Positions 37,177 to 45,570 of a stretch of DNA of 64,000 nt are shown piece by piece. Position 1 is the stretch's first letter. Every line of letters starts with the position of its first letter. The stretch lies in assembly GCF_000327285.1 (NCBI RefSeq), contig NZ_HE998567.1, forward strand, positions 760,290 to 824,289, in the 5' to 3' direction. Below the pieces are notes generated by a model, which worked only from the letters and a program-made list of their open reading frames with translations, was not told the origin of the DNA and did no database searches. This stretch comes from Holdemania massiliensis AP2 (lineage in GTDB: Bacteria; Bacillota_I; Bacilli_A; Erysipelotrichales; Erysipelotrichaceae). The position numbers were made by a program, and so were the translations under genes.

Positions 37177-37962
37177 TCAGATCAGCCAGTCCCGCGGTTT
37201 AGAGCGGATCGGCCGGGTCTTGCCAAATCGCCGCATCAGCCATTGTTTTTCATCGATCAGCCCGTCTTGCTCCAGAATGACGTTATGCCGCTGTCGGTAC
37301 AGATCCTGATGACGGTGCAGCTTCAGCGGCAGCCGGCGCGGATGAATCAGCCGATACAAATAAAATTGTTCTGCCTGATAAGTCCGCTGACGCCAGCTGA
37401 GCACATTGACAAAAAACAGAAATCCAAACACACCCAGCGTCATTGGATTGCGGTTCATCCATTGGACAAACACAATCGGCGTCAGAATAGCCGACACTAC
37501 AAACGTTAACGACTGCGCCGTTTTATACGGCAGCCAGCAGTGCCGCAGCGATTGAACGATTCGGCCTCCGTCCAACGGATACAGCGGCAGAATGTTGAAC
37601 AAAAAGACGGAACGGTTGATGTTCAGCACCCATTCCAGCATCACCGGTGATATCCAGCCCAGCTGGGCCAAGCCGCCGTAAAGCAGCGGAATTAAACCAT
37701 GCATCGCCAACCCGCCCGCCAGGATCACAAGCTCCTCCCATCCGTCCCGATCACCGAAATGTTCCAATGTCAGCGCTAAACCAAACGGCAGAATCGAAAG
37801 CTGGCGGATCGGATAATGGAAGAAGCAGGCCCAGAAAGCATGGCCGCTCTCATGCAGCGCGAGAATGAAAAAGATATGAGCTAAAGGCGTCGCCGCGTGA
37901 GAAAAAAAAGCCAGGGCTGCCACCAAGATGGTAAAACCGCTGACTTTGATTTTAATCTTCAT
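37177..37962 (-). CDS. spoIVFB: M50 family site-2 protease, SpoIVFB-like
   Basis: Membrane metalloprotease that cuts substrates within the bilayer. 261 residues with the zinc motif FILALHESGHAFWACFFHY (HExxH) in the second membrane segment and the third ligand in FNILPLYPLDGGRIVQSL (NxxPxxPLDGG). In Bacillus SpoIVFB releases sigma-K during sporulation. The start overlaps the preceding SpoIVFA-like gene by 11 bases, as expected for a coupled pair. The assignment to SpoIVFB specifically, not another M50 peptidase, is by size and partner. Confidence 0.85.
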   Translation of the reverse strand: MKIKIKVSGFTILVAALAFFSHAATPLAHIFFILALHESGHAFWACFFHYPIRQLSILPFGLALTLEHFGDRDGWEELVILAGGLAMHGLIPLLYGGLAQLGWISPVMLEWVLNINRSVFLFNILPLYPLDGGRIVQSLRHCWLPYKTAQSLTFVVSAILTPIVFVQWMNRNPMTLGVFGFLFFVNVLSWRQRTYQAEQFYLYRLIHPRRLPLKLHRHQDLYRQRHNVILEQDGLIDEKQWLMRRFGKTRPIRSKPRDWLI

Positions 37963-38551
37963 CGCCCATTGCCCGCTGCAGCGTCACCGGCTGGCCTTGT
38001 TCGCTGAATTCCAGGTAAACCGCATCCTGCACGGCCCCGATTGCCGTCCCCTTTAAAATCCGGTCGTTGGGATGGACCTGAACCTCCATCAGCGCACCAT
38101 AGGTCACTAAGACGCCGTTATCCTGTTTCACCATCACGATGGAACCACTTTCCTGCTCGCCGATATACAGCACTACGCCATCCGCGATGCACTGCACCTG
38201 ATTGCCCTGCGCCGGCTTATAATAATGATCCTGAATCAGCTCATAGCTGACCGTCGCAGCCACCGGCTGATCCTTGCCAAACCAGGTTTCAAACGGCAGC
38301 CATGCCGATAAGGATTTAAAATGCAGCTTTTCCGCAAGCGCGTCGATCTGTTGGAGAACTGGCTTCGGATCAATCCATTGCTGCTTCTCGTTGATCATCC
38401 AGCCCAGTCCCAGGCTTGCCCCCACCATCGCCAGCATCGCTAAGCCGTAAATCAGTGTAAATAACGGACTCCCCGAGGCTTCATAAGAATGGCTTATTGG
38501 GGTTTTGCGGCGGGCGGATATGCGTTTTCTGATATGTTTGATCTCACTCAT
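37952..38551 (-). CDS. spoIVFA: SpoIVFA-like protein with degenerate M23/LytM domain
   Basis: 199 residues: basic N-terminus, one membrane segment (LFTLIYGLAMLAMVGASLGL), a linker and a C-terminal LytM-type beta domain (about 115-195: VQCIADGVVLYIGEQESGSIVMVKQDNGVLVTYGALMEVQVHPND). The metal residues of active M23 peptidases (HxxxD and HxH) are not present, as in SpoIVFA, which holds SpoIVFB inactive and is itself cut by SpoIVB. Directly coupled to the M50 gene. AAGGAGATCAGCC precedes the ATG. Confidence 0.8.
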   Translation of the reverse strand: MSEIKHIRKRISARRKTPISHSYEASGSPLFTLIYGLAMLAMVGASLGLGWMINEKQQWIDPKPVLQQIDALAEKLHFKSLSAWLPFETWFGKDQPVAATVSYELIQDHYYKPAQGNQVQCIADGVVLYIGEQESGSIVMVKQDNGVLVTYGALMEVQVHPNDRILKGTAIGAVQDAVYLEFSEQGQPVTLQRAMGDED

Positions 38552-38593
38552 GGCTGATCTCCTTCCCTGTTACTACTGTATGCTGTCATCCAA

Positions 38594-38622
38594 AAGAAAA
38601 AGAACGGCAAACCGTTCTTTTA
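38594..38622 (-). terminator. Terminator of the AI-2E family gene
   Basis: AAAGAACGG (38599-38607) / CCGTTCTTT (38612-38620) with a four-base loop, T-rich on both sides, so it can act on either strand. Confidence 0.88.
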
Positions 38623-39729
38623 TTCCTCCTCGGTAGGCAGCGGATCATAGCGCTCATTGCGAAAACGAACCAGGTTGACGATCACCCGCAAGCTCATAAA
38701 CACAGGAATAGAAATCATGATTCCAAGCGGACCTAACAGCATTCCGCCCGCAAACACACACAAGAGCGTCCACAGCGGAGGAACCTGCGAGCTGCGGGAA
38801 TGCACGATCGGCGCAATGATGTAGGCATCCACCATCGACAGCACGCAGATCCCGCCGATCAAAAGCAGCACATTGGGCAGCGGCAGCGTAAGCGAGGTCA
38901 GGATCCCGATAAAATTCGCAATCGTCGCCCCGAAATACGGAACGATCAGTCCAATCGAAGTCAGCAACGCGATCGTGACCGCGCTTTTATGTCCGATCAG
39001 CATATACAGCAGCGAATACTCAATAAACTTGATCGCCATCAGCATGAGCATCGAATGCAGATATCCGCTGATCTCCGCATTGACGGCACTCAGATAGATC
39101 GGCAGTTCCTTGTCAATCGTACGCGCTAAGCTAAAGATCGTCTTGCGGATCTTCTCAAAGTCAAACAGCACATAAACCGAAATGATAAACGCAAACACCG
39201 CGTTGGTCAGAAAGGAAAGCACCTTGGATATCAGCTGCGGCAGGATTGCCGAAAAATTCGGCAGCCAGCTCTTGGTATCATTCAAAAGCGTCGTAATCTG
39301 CTGGAAAATCCCAGCGACCAGAATATTCGGCACATTTTCATTGATTTCAACATACTGCTGATAAAGCCAGTTCAAGCCGGAAATCATCGAATTGATCAGC
39401 TCGGTCGTCTTATCATAAACCATCGGCACGACCATCATCAGAATGCCGATCAAAAGCATCAGCATCCCCAGACAGACTAACGGGATGGCAATCTTTCGGG
39501 ATACGCCCTTTTTCTGCAGAAATTCAATAAACGGATGGACGACATAAGCGATCACAAAGCCGACCAGAAATGGGGTTAAGATTAACCGCAGCGTCGTCAG
39601 CCAGCTCATCCAGACATTGGAGGTCAGCGACAGAAAATACAGGATCAGCAGGATCAGCAGGACCTTTAAAAGATTCTTCAATGACAGCTGTTCCTTAAAA
39701 TAGGCGTTCATTTTATGCAGCCAGCCCAT
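38620..39729 (-). CDS. AI-2E family transporter (YtvI/YdbI-like permease)
   Basis: 369 residues with about eight membrane segments. The early PFLVGFVIAYVVHPFIEFLQKKG segment, the membrane-adjacent LNWLYQQYVEIN region and the C-terminal signature PYFGATIANFIGIL plus GIMISIPVFMSL are typical of the AI-2E/UPF0118 family. Members have been linked to quorum-signal export or Na+/H+ exchange; the substrate is not evident here. AGGGGAGGGATGACGC precedes the ATG. It lies upstream of the SpoIVFA/B-like pair with a terminator between them. Confidence 0.9.
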   Translation of the reverse strand: MGWLHKMNAYFKEQLSLKNLLKVLLILLILYFLSLTSNVWMSWLTTLRLILTPFLVGFVIAYVVHPFIEFLQKKGVSRKIAIPLVCLGMLMLLIGILMMVVPMVYDKTTELINSMISGLNWLYQQYVEINENVPNILVAGIFQQITTLLNDTKSWLPNFSAILPQLISKVLSFLTNAVFAFIISVYVLFDFEKIRKTIFSLARTIDKELPIYLSAVNAEISGYLHSMLMLMAIKFIEYSLLYMLIGHKSAVTIALLTSIGLIVPYFGATIANFIGILTSLTLPLPNVLLLIGGICVLSMVDAYIIAPIVHSRSSQVPPLWTLLCVFAGGMLLGPLGIMISIPVFMSLRVIVNLVRFRNERYDPLPTEEE

Positions 39730-39898
39730 GCGTCATCCCTCCCCTTACGTGCTTTTATTTTAGCATTATTCAGATCAAAAGAAAACCGAAAGAACCTTGA
39801 AACGGAAAGCTGAAATCCGAAGATAGAAGAAAAGGACAAAAGGATTTTTCCTTCTGTCCTGTCGCTGACCTGGCTTAAAGCGCTGTTACAGACCTGCG

Positions 39899-40666
39899 TT
39901 AAACGAGCGAAGTTCCGCCGTCAACAACGACATGCTGACCGGTGACATAGCTGGACGCATCGCTGGAGAAAAACAGAATCGGACCGCTGACTTCCCCGCG
40001 CCGTCCCGGCCGGCTCATCGGACACTGAGCGCTGTAGCCCTGTAAGAAAGCTTCTGATTTGAACAGCGTATTCTGCGTCATTTCCGACTCGAACAGTCCC
40101 GGGCAAACCGCATTGACGGTAATGTTGAACTGACCGTAGGAACAAGCCATACCCAAGGTCAGACCGAGCACCGCCGCCTTGGACGTATTATAAGCATGAC
40201 GGATAAACATGTCGTTCTTGTCGCCGATCAGCGCGTTGACCGAGCTGATGTTGACAATCTTGCCATAGTTCTGAGCTTTCATGTGCGGGATCACATACTT
40301 GCACATCAGGTAAATGCCTTTGACGTTAATGTTCATCGAACGATCCCAGTCCTCCTGACTCAAGGTGTCGACACCGCCGCGCACCGCAACTCCGGCGTTG
40401 TTGAGCAGAATGTCAATTCGGCCAAAATGATCAATAACGGTTTCGATGGCCTTTTCAATGCTGGCTTCATCCGTAACGTCGCAGCCGACCGGCAGCGCAT
40501 CAATCCCTTCCGCCCGCAGCTCCTGAGCCAAGGCTTCCAGTTTGTCCTGACGGCGGGCAAGCAGAGCCACATTAGCGCCCGCTTTGGCATACGCTCTGGC
40601 TGCATCCGCGCCCAAGCCGCTGGACGCTCCGGTTACCACAGCAATTTTTCCAGTTAAATCAAACAT
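39899..40666 (-). CDS. Short-chain dehydrogenase/reductase (gluconate 5-dehydrogenase-like)
   Basis: 255-residue classical SDR: NAD(P) motif VVTGASSGLGADAARAYA (TGxxxGxG), LLNNAGVAVRG (NNAG), catalytic serine in VNISSVNAL, YNTSKAAVLGL (catalytic Tyr and Lys), and the NAVCPGLFESEM region. Arginine after the first glycine loop (LLARRQDKL) suggests NADP preference. The VNAVCPGLFESEMTQN segment resembles gluconate 5-dehydrogenases, but substrates of SDRs cannot be told reliably from sequence. AAGGAGGATTTACTG precedes the ATG; it appears monocistronic. Confidence 0.92.
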   Translation of the reverse strand: MFDLTGKIAVVTGASSGLGADAARAYAKAGANVALLARRQDKLEALAQELRAEGIDALPVGCDVTDEASIEKAIETVIDHFGRIDILLNNAGVAVRGGVDTLSQEDWDRSMNINVKGIYLMCKYVIPHMKAQNYGKIVNISSVNALIGDKNDMFIRHAYNTSKAAVLGLTLGMACSYGQFNITVNAVCPGLFESEMTQNTLFKSEAFLQGYSAQCPMSRPGRRGEVSGPILFFSSDASSYVTGQHVVVDGGTSLV

Positions 40667-41230
40667 CAGTAAATCCTCCTTCCGGACAGATTTCTGTCCT
40701 TTGTAAGTTCAGTATAACAGGAAATCCTGATTTTGATTTAGGCATTTATTAAAATATGCCGTAATTTCACAAGTTAGAAAATGAACAATGAAAATAACCG
40801 GAATTTTTTTCAAATTCCGGTTACAACTAAAGAGGAATATCCCATGAACAAGTCTGTATCGTTACCACAGTGAATTGAAATGGACTCGAGATATTCAAGC
40901 AAGCCAACTTTGGAAAACCGATTATTCATAGTATTCTCGAAAACTCTACCTAGAAGATAACCCCTAAATCAATCATTGATTCAGATGGAGCATTTTCATA
41001 TGACCAACTGGCAAAGCATTGTGGGTACCACCGATTACAGCTGAAAGGAAAACTAGTCTACAGCAGCTTGAGGAAATTTCAGCTGATGGAGAACAACGAA
41101 AAATAGCTGATCCGGCTCAGGGAAATCAAGAAACTTTGTTATAGAAATACATGAAATACTTTAAAGAGTGAGTTTTTGCTCCTTATATAGCGTTGTTTCT
41201 CTAATTCGAGTCCCTTTTGTTAAATAAAGC
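40667..41230. other. Gap with an 11-bp stem hairpin and decayed coding fragments
   Basis: A perfect 11-bp stem (AACCGGAATTT 40796-40806 / AAATTCCGGTT 40812-40822) with a T-rich loop lies here; it could stop transcription from either side. Downstream the plus strand holds broken frames such as MNKSVSLPQ then stop, LYRYHSELKWTRDIQASQLW then stop, and SYDQLAKHCGYHRLQLKGKL. The pieces are protein-like but interrupted by many stops, so I read this as a decayed gene, perhaps from a mobile element. I could not assign it. Confidence 0.4.
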
Positions 41231-42520
41231 CTAATTTTTCAAAGCAGTTATCGGAACAACATATACACCGTCAGGTCTCATGTATGCCGCATTTGACATA
41301 CCGCATATCACAGCCATTACAGAAGGTACTTTGCCATTTTCCGCAGCGATTTTGTCTCGTATATCAATGAGATTCGCTGCTGCTTTGTCAATTTGATTTG
41401 CGCCAAGTTTGATCTCAAATGCACACCATCGACCATCTTTCAATTCAACAACAGCGTCAATCTCTCGATTAGCATAGTCTTGATAATGGAAGACTTGCGC
41501 AGCAAATGCCTCTGCATAGATTTTTAGGTCTCTTTCACAAAGCGACTCAAACAAGAACCCGAATGTCTCAAGATCGTTAATCAGTCTATCCGGAGTCGCA
41601 TTCAATAACGCACACGCCAGCGCAGGATCGCAGAAATGTCTTTTTTCTGCTTGCTTTACACGTACCGAAGAGCGGATATTCGATGAGAACGGCTTTTGAT
41701 TATCCAAAAGGAAAAGCCTCTCAAACACATCAAGATATTTTCCTAAGGTGTCATAGTCAAGCGATTCGTCATCAATATCTTTAATATCATTCTCCAATTT
41801 TTTCTTGGTAGCTGTTGTGCTTTCATTTCTCGCAAGAGACCGCAGCAAAAGCCGCATCTTATCGATATCATACTTTATACCGTCGATCCTTTGCGCATCA
41901 TCTGTCAATATAGTCTCGATATAAGACTCGGAAATCAGTTGCGCATTTTCAATCGGAATGTCCATTGCACCGGGAAAACCGCCACGAACAATATAGTTTG
42001 CAAGATCTCTCAAGGCCACTTCACCGGTCAATGCAGGAGTCATTTTGCCTTCACATAAGTCTTCCAGTGAAATCTTACCGGAAGAATCACCGGACTCATA
42101 AAGGGACATTGTACGCATTCTCAGTTTTCCAATACGGCCCACGCCGCTATGCACTCTTTTTCCTTTCCTCTTTGGGATAGATGAACCAGTCAAAATAAAC
42201 TGGCCGCGCAGCCCTCTTTGGTCAACGGTATAACGAACTGCGTCCCATAGAGCTTCTACTTCCTGCCATTCATCAATCAATCTTGGAGTTTCACCTTCAA
42301 GGACTAACGATGGGGACATTTCTGCCAATCGTCTATTCTGAAAATTGTTTGCCGAATCTGCAATGAGGAACTCACTGTTTGCGTGATAGGATGAAATCCA
42401 GGTTTTTCCGCACCATTTCGGTCCTTCGATACATACAGCACCAAAGGTGTCTAAATATCGCTCCACCTGTTTATCCATAATTCTTGCTTTGTATTTCTCT
42501 ACATCAGCAATTTTATTCAC
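41231..42520 (-). CDS. AAA family ATPase with C-terminal DUF4143 (nuclease-fold-like) domain
   Basis: 429 residues: N-terminal MDKQVERYLDTFGAVCIEG followed by Walker A GPKWCGKT at residues 33-40, Walker B RLIDEWQEVEAL, sensor ILTGSSIPKRKGK, and a C-terminal half (from about 230) with the DUF4143 pattern FLFESLCERDLKIYAEAF and REIDAVVELKDGRWCAFEIKLG. EIDAVVE...FEIK resembles a PD-(D/E)xK fold. This widespread accessory family has been proposed to act in toxin-antitoxin or defence contexts, but its role is not established. Starts with GTG at 42520. Its promoter is covered by five 23-bp direct repeats. No partner gene is adjacent. Confidence 0.9.
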   Translation of the reverse strand: MNKIADVEKYKARIMDKQVERYLDTFGAVCIEGPKWCGKTWISSYHANSEFLIADSANNFQNRRLAEMSPSLVLEGETPRLIDEWQEVEALWDAVRYTVDQRGLRGQFILTGSSIPKRKGKRVHSGVGRIGKLRMRTMSLYESGDSSGKISLEDLCEGKMTPALTGEVALRDLANYIVRGGFPGAMDIPIENAQLISESYIETILTDDAQRIDGIKYDIDKMRLLLRSLARNESTTATKKKLENDIKDIDDESLDYDTLGKYLDVFERLFLLDNQKPFSSNIRSSVRVKQAEKRHFCDPALACALLNATPDRLINDLETFGFLFESLCERDLKIYAEAFAAQVFHYQDYANREIDAVVELKDGRWCAFEIKLGANQIDKAAANLIDIRDKIAAENGKVPSVMAVICGMSNAAYMRPDGVYVVPITALKN

Positions 42521-42549
42521 GTCGTATCCCGCCTTTCTATCTAACTATT

Positions 42550-42558
42550 ATTATACCA
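42550..42558 (-). promoter_or_regulatory. Extended -10 promoter of the DUF4143 ATPase gene
   Basis: Minus strand TGG-TATAAT: -10 at 42550-42555 with the extended TG at 42557-42558. No good -35 lies upstream, where the 23-bp repeats begin at 42561. Start of transcription would fall some 23 bases before the GTG. Confidence 0.6.
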
Positions 42559-42560
42559 CA

Positions 42561-42675
42561 TTAGGCACAATTCGCTAATATTGTTCGGCATAATTCAGCT
42601 TGATTATTCGGCATAATTCAAAAGTATTGTTCGGCATAATTTTTAAATTTTATTCGGCATATTTTCAAATTCCTA
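42561..42675. repeat. Five 23-bp direct repeats (iteron-like) upstream of the ATPase gene
   Basis: Units begin at 42561, 42584, 42607, 42630 and 42653, exactly 23 bases apart. The three central units share TTCGGCATAATT; the first (TTAGGCACAATT) and last (TTCGGCATATTT) have drifted. The variable part of each unit is AT-rich. They cover the -35 area and upstream DNA of the ATPase promoter and end 25 bases before the P-type ATPase stop codon. Regular spacing of about two helical turns fits binding of a protein array on one face of DNA. Confidence 0.9.
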
Positions 42676-42699
42676 AACACTTAATTAAAAATGATCTGT

Positions 42700-45336
42700 T
42701 TATTGAACTTTCAGCGCCCGCATCGAGTTGAGAATCGCTAACAGCGTTACTCCCACGTCAGCGAATACACCCATCCACATATTGCTTTTGCCAAACAGCG
42801 TCAGAATCAGCACGCCGATCTTGATCGCTAAAGAGAAAACAATGTTCTGACGCAGAATCGCATGGGTCTTGCGGGAAATTTGGATCGCCGTTGCCAGCGC
42901 TGCCGGATCATCTTTCATCAAAACGATATCCGCGGCTTCAATCGCTGCATCACTGCCGACGCCGCCCATCGCGACGCCCAGATCCGCCCGCGCCAGAACC
43001 GGCGCATCGTTGATGCCGTCACCGACAAACGCAAGTTTTTTGCCTTCCGGCTGAGCTGCCAGCAGCGTTTCCACCTGTTCAACTTTATCCTGAGGCAAAA
43101 GCTGGGCATAGACAGTATCAATACCGATTTGAGCAGCCACCGCTTCCGCAACCTTGCGGTTATCACCAGTCAGCATTACGGTATTGCGGACACCTGCCTG
43201 TTTCAGCTGGCTGATCGCAGCAGCGCTGGTGTTTTTGATCACGTCGCTGATAACCAGCCAGCCCAGATATTCCCCTTCCTGAGCCACATGGATGATCGTT
43301 CCGATTTCTTCCACGGCTGGACAATCCAATCCCTGAGCTTGCATCAGTTTTGTGTTGCCCAGTGCCAGCTTCCGACCGCTGACTTCAACCTCAACACCCT
43401 GTCCGGAAATTTCTTTATAGTTGCGGATTTTTTGGTTGTCAATCGGTTGGCCATACGCCGCAACGATCGAGCGGGCGATTGGATGATTGGAATAGGCTTC
43501 CCCATAAGCAGCCAGCTGCAGCAGGGAGTCGGCATCCGCATGAACAGGCTGAATTCGGGTGACGGAAAAAGTACCCTGTGTTAATGTTCCAGTCTTATCA
43601 AAGACAACGGTATCAACGTCTTTTAAAATTTCTAAGAAGTTGCCGCCCTTGACCAGAATGCCCTGCCGGCTGGCGCCGCCGATTCCGGCAAACAGCCCCA
43701 GAGGAATGGAAATAACCAAAGCACACGGGCAGGAAACAACTAAGAAGGTCAGAGCTCGATACAGCCAGACTTCAAACGATCCCATCTGCAGCAGAAACGG
43801 CGGAATCACAGCGACAAGAATCGCCGCTATGACCACTGTCGGCGTATAAACACGGGCAAACTTGGTGATGAAGCGCTCAATCGGTGCTTTTTTAGAGCTG
43901 GCATTCTCGACCAGTTCAAGAATCCGTGAAACTGTAGATTCACCAAATTCTTTTGTGACTTTCACCTGAACGACACCGCTGAGATTGACCATTCCTGCCA
44001 GAATCTCATCGCCGCTCTGCGCATCCCGCGGCAGACTTTCCCCTGTCAGGGCAGAGGTATCCAGGGAGGTTTCCCCTTCCGTCAGGATGCCGTCCAGCGG
44101 GACCCGCTCACCTGGCTTGATTAAGATCATCTCGCCGATCATGACGTTTTCCGGATCAACTCGCATTTCTTTTCCATTCCGCACAACCGTCGCATACTCA
44201 GCCCGGATATTCATTAACGAACCGATGGATTTGCGGGATCGGTTGACAGCATAGGACTGGAACAATTCGCCAATCTGATAGAAAAGCATAACCGCAACGC
44301 CTTCCTTGTAATCTCCGATCGCAAAGGCTCCGATCGTCGCCACGCTCATCAAGAAGGTTTCATCAAACCACTCTCCCTGCAGTACGTTGCGAATAGCACT
44401 GTACACCACTTCCCCGCCGATCAGCAGGAAGCTGATTAAAAAGAGGATGAAGACATAGCTTTCCGCCTGCAGAATAATTCCTGCGATGAAAAATCCAATT
44501 CCGATCAACAGCTTGGCATTTTGCCGGAAGAAGCTTTGCGGCTTGGCTTCGGGTTCTGGTTGTTTCATTCCCGTTTTCATCTCTACCACCGCGACTTCCG
44601 GTTCCAGTTTCTTCACGACAGCTGTAATCGCTTCAATCAAGGCCTCACGGTCAGAGGAAGGTTTGGCATCAACCAGCAATGTTTCCGTTGAGAATGTGAC
44701 CGAAGCTTCTTCAACCTCCGGCATGGCATTGACTGCGCGCTCGATTTTAGCTGCACAGTTGGCACAGTCCAATCCTGCCAGACGCAGTTTCAGCTCGCCT
44801 TTTACCGCAGAGTGATCTAGAGTTGGAATTTCTTCATGATCATGACCGCAGCTGCACCCTTCTTCATGATGGTGATGTTCATGTTTGCCATCGCAATCAG
44901 CATGGTCATGATGATGATCATGACCGCAGCCACATTCTTCTTCATGGTGATGATGGCCGTGTTCACCATCGCAATCAGCATGGCCGTGATGATGATCATG
45001 ACCGCAGCCGCAGCCTTCATCATGATGGTGATGGTCGTGTTTGCCATCACTATCAGCATGGTCATGGTGATGATCATGACTTTCTGTCTGTGCATTGGAT
45101 CTTACCCTATCTTTGCCGTCGGTTATTTCAACGACGTTGATATCCGGCTCAGCCTTCTTCACCGCTTGAATAATCTGTTCTTTTTTAGAGTCGCCTTCAA
45201 ACTCGACAATCATCTTTTTATGAACAAAGTCAACAGTAACTTCATTCAAGCCTTTAATTTTGCCAACCTGGCGTTCCACCTTCATCGCACAATTCGGGCA
45301 ATCCAGTTCAGGCAGCGCATACACTTCTGTTTTCAT
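42700..45336 (-). CDS. Zinc/cadmium/lead-type P1B ATPase with histidine-rich linker
   Basis: Heavy-metal efflux pump, 878 residues. Domain order: first HMA domain (1-75, metal site CPNC at 13-16), a histidine-rich linker of three exact 26-residue units (87-164), second HMA domain (about 180-260, CANC at 191-194), then the pump with the membrane motif SCPCAL, phosphorylation site FDKTGTLTQG, the HP motif in YSNHPIARSI, and GDGINDAPVLARADLG. SCPCAL with HP and a GGVGSDAAIE hinge fits the Zn/Cd/Pb group (ZntA/CadA). A start 30 codons earlier is possible, but the ATG at 45336 has GGAGG in place. An ArsR/SmtB-type operator lies between promoter and gene. No regulator gene is adjacent. Confidence 0.95.
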   Translation of the reverse strand: MKTEVYALPELDCPNCAMKVERQVGKIKGLNEVTVDFVHKKMIVEFEGDSKKEQIIQAVKKAEPDINVVEITDGKDRVRSNAQTESHDHHHDHADSDGKHDHHHHDEGCGCGHDHHHGHADCDGEHGHHHHEEECGCGHDHHHDHADCDGKHEHHHHEEGCSCGHDHEEIPTLDHSAVKGELKLRLAGLDCANCAAKIERAVNAMPEVEEASVTFSTETLLVDAKPSSDREALIEAITAVVKKLEPEVAVVEMKTGMKQPEPEAKPQSFFRQNAKLLIGIGFFIAGIILQAESYVFILFLISFLLIGGEVVYSAIRNVLQGEWFDETFLMSVATIGAFAIGDYKEGVAVMLFYQIGELFQSYAVNRSRKSIGSLMNIRAEYATVVRNGKEMRVDPENVMIGEMILIKPGERVPLDGILTEGETSLDTSALTGESLPRDAQSGDEILAGMVNLSGVVQVKVTKEFGESTVSRILELVENASSKKAPIERFITKFARVYTPTVVIAAILVAVIPPFLLQMGSFEVWLYRALTFLVVSCPCALVISIPLGLFAGIGGASRQGILVKGGNFLEILKDVDTVVFDKTGTLTQGTFSVTRIQPVHADADSLLQLAAYGEAYSNHPIARSIVAAYGQPIDNQKIRNYKEISGQGVEVEVSGRKLALGNTKLMQAQGLDCPAVEEIGTIIHVAQEGEYLGWLVISDVIKNTSAAAISQLKQAGVRNTVMLTGDNRKVAEAVAAQIGIDTVYAQLLPQDKVEQVETLLAAQPEGKKLAFVGDGINDAPVLARADLGVAMGGVGSDAAIEAADIVLMKDDPAALATAIQISRKTHAILRQNIVFSLAIKIGVLILTLFGKSNMWMGVFADVGVTLLAILNSMRALKVQ
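44845..45078 (-). repeat. Three tandem 78-bp repeats encoding the histidine-rich linker
   Basis: Codons 87-164 of the P-type ATPase are three in-frame 26-codon units of the form HDHHHxHADxDGxH...HHHH..xCxCG. The first unit has Ser where units two and three have Cys. The linker is rich in His, Asp, Glu and Cys, so it likely binds zinc. Confidence 0.92.
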
Positions 45337-45416
45337 AGTTTTTTCCTCCAGCTTTCGTGTTGGATGTTCCTTGACAAGGAACAGGGCTGATGAAAACGCA
45401 ACAGAGATTCTGTTAT

Positions 45417-45436
45417 ATATGAACATGTGTTCATAT
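45417..45436. promoter_or_regulatory. ArsR/SmtB-type (CzrA-like) operator of the P-type ATPase gene
   Basis: Perfect inverted repeat ATATGAACA-TG-TGTTCATAT. This is the shape and core (TGAACA...TGTTCA) recognised by CzrA/SmtB-family metal-sensing repressors. It sits just downstream of the predicted start of transcription. Confidence 0.85.
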
Positions 45437-45449
45437 GTTTTCTGTTCAC

Positions 45450-45478
45450 ATTATAGACTACTGAGATTCGATTGTAAA
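45450..45478 (-). promoter_or_regulatory. Promoter of the P-type ATPase gene
   Basis: Minus strand -35 TTTACA (45473-45478), 17-base spacer, -10 TATAAT (45450-45455). Transcription would start near 45443 so the operator occupies about +7 to +27. Confidence 0.88.
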
Positions 45479-45547
45479 TAGGCAAAAATATTTTTTGTGA
45501 TTTTTTTGCTTACACTTATTATTCTTCCCCCGTTTACTATAAAAATG

Positions 45548-45570
45548 AAAAAAGATCGCCGCAGCGATCC
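45548..45570 (-). terminator. Terminator of minD
   Basis: Minus strand GGATCGC-TGCG-GCGATC followed by TTTTTTC, overlapping the very end of minD. Confidence 0.9.

Noticed and set aside
42561-42675. Possible CRISPR array
   Set aside because: The units are contiguous 23-bp repeats without unique spacers, only half of each unit is conserved, and no cas genes are in the window.
44836-45390. Open frame on the plus strand with repeated Met/Ile/Val residues
   Set aside because: It is the antisense of the histidine-rich repeats of the P-type ATPase; low-complexity shadow.
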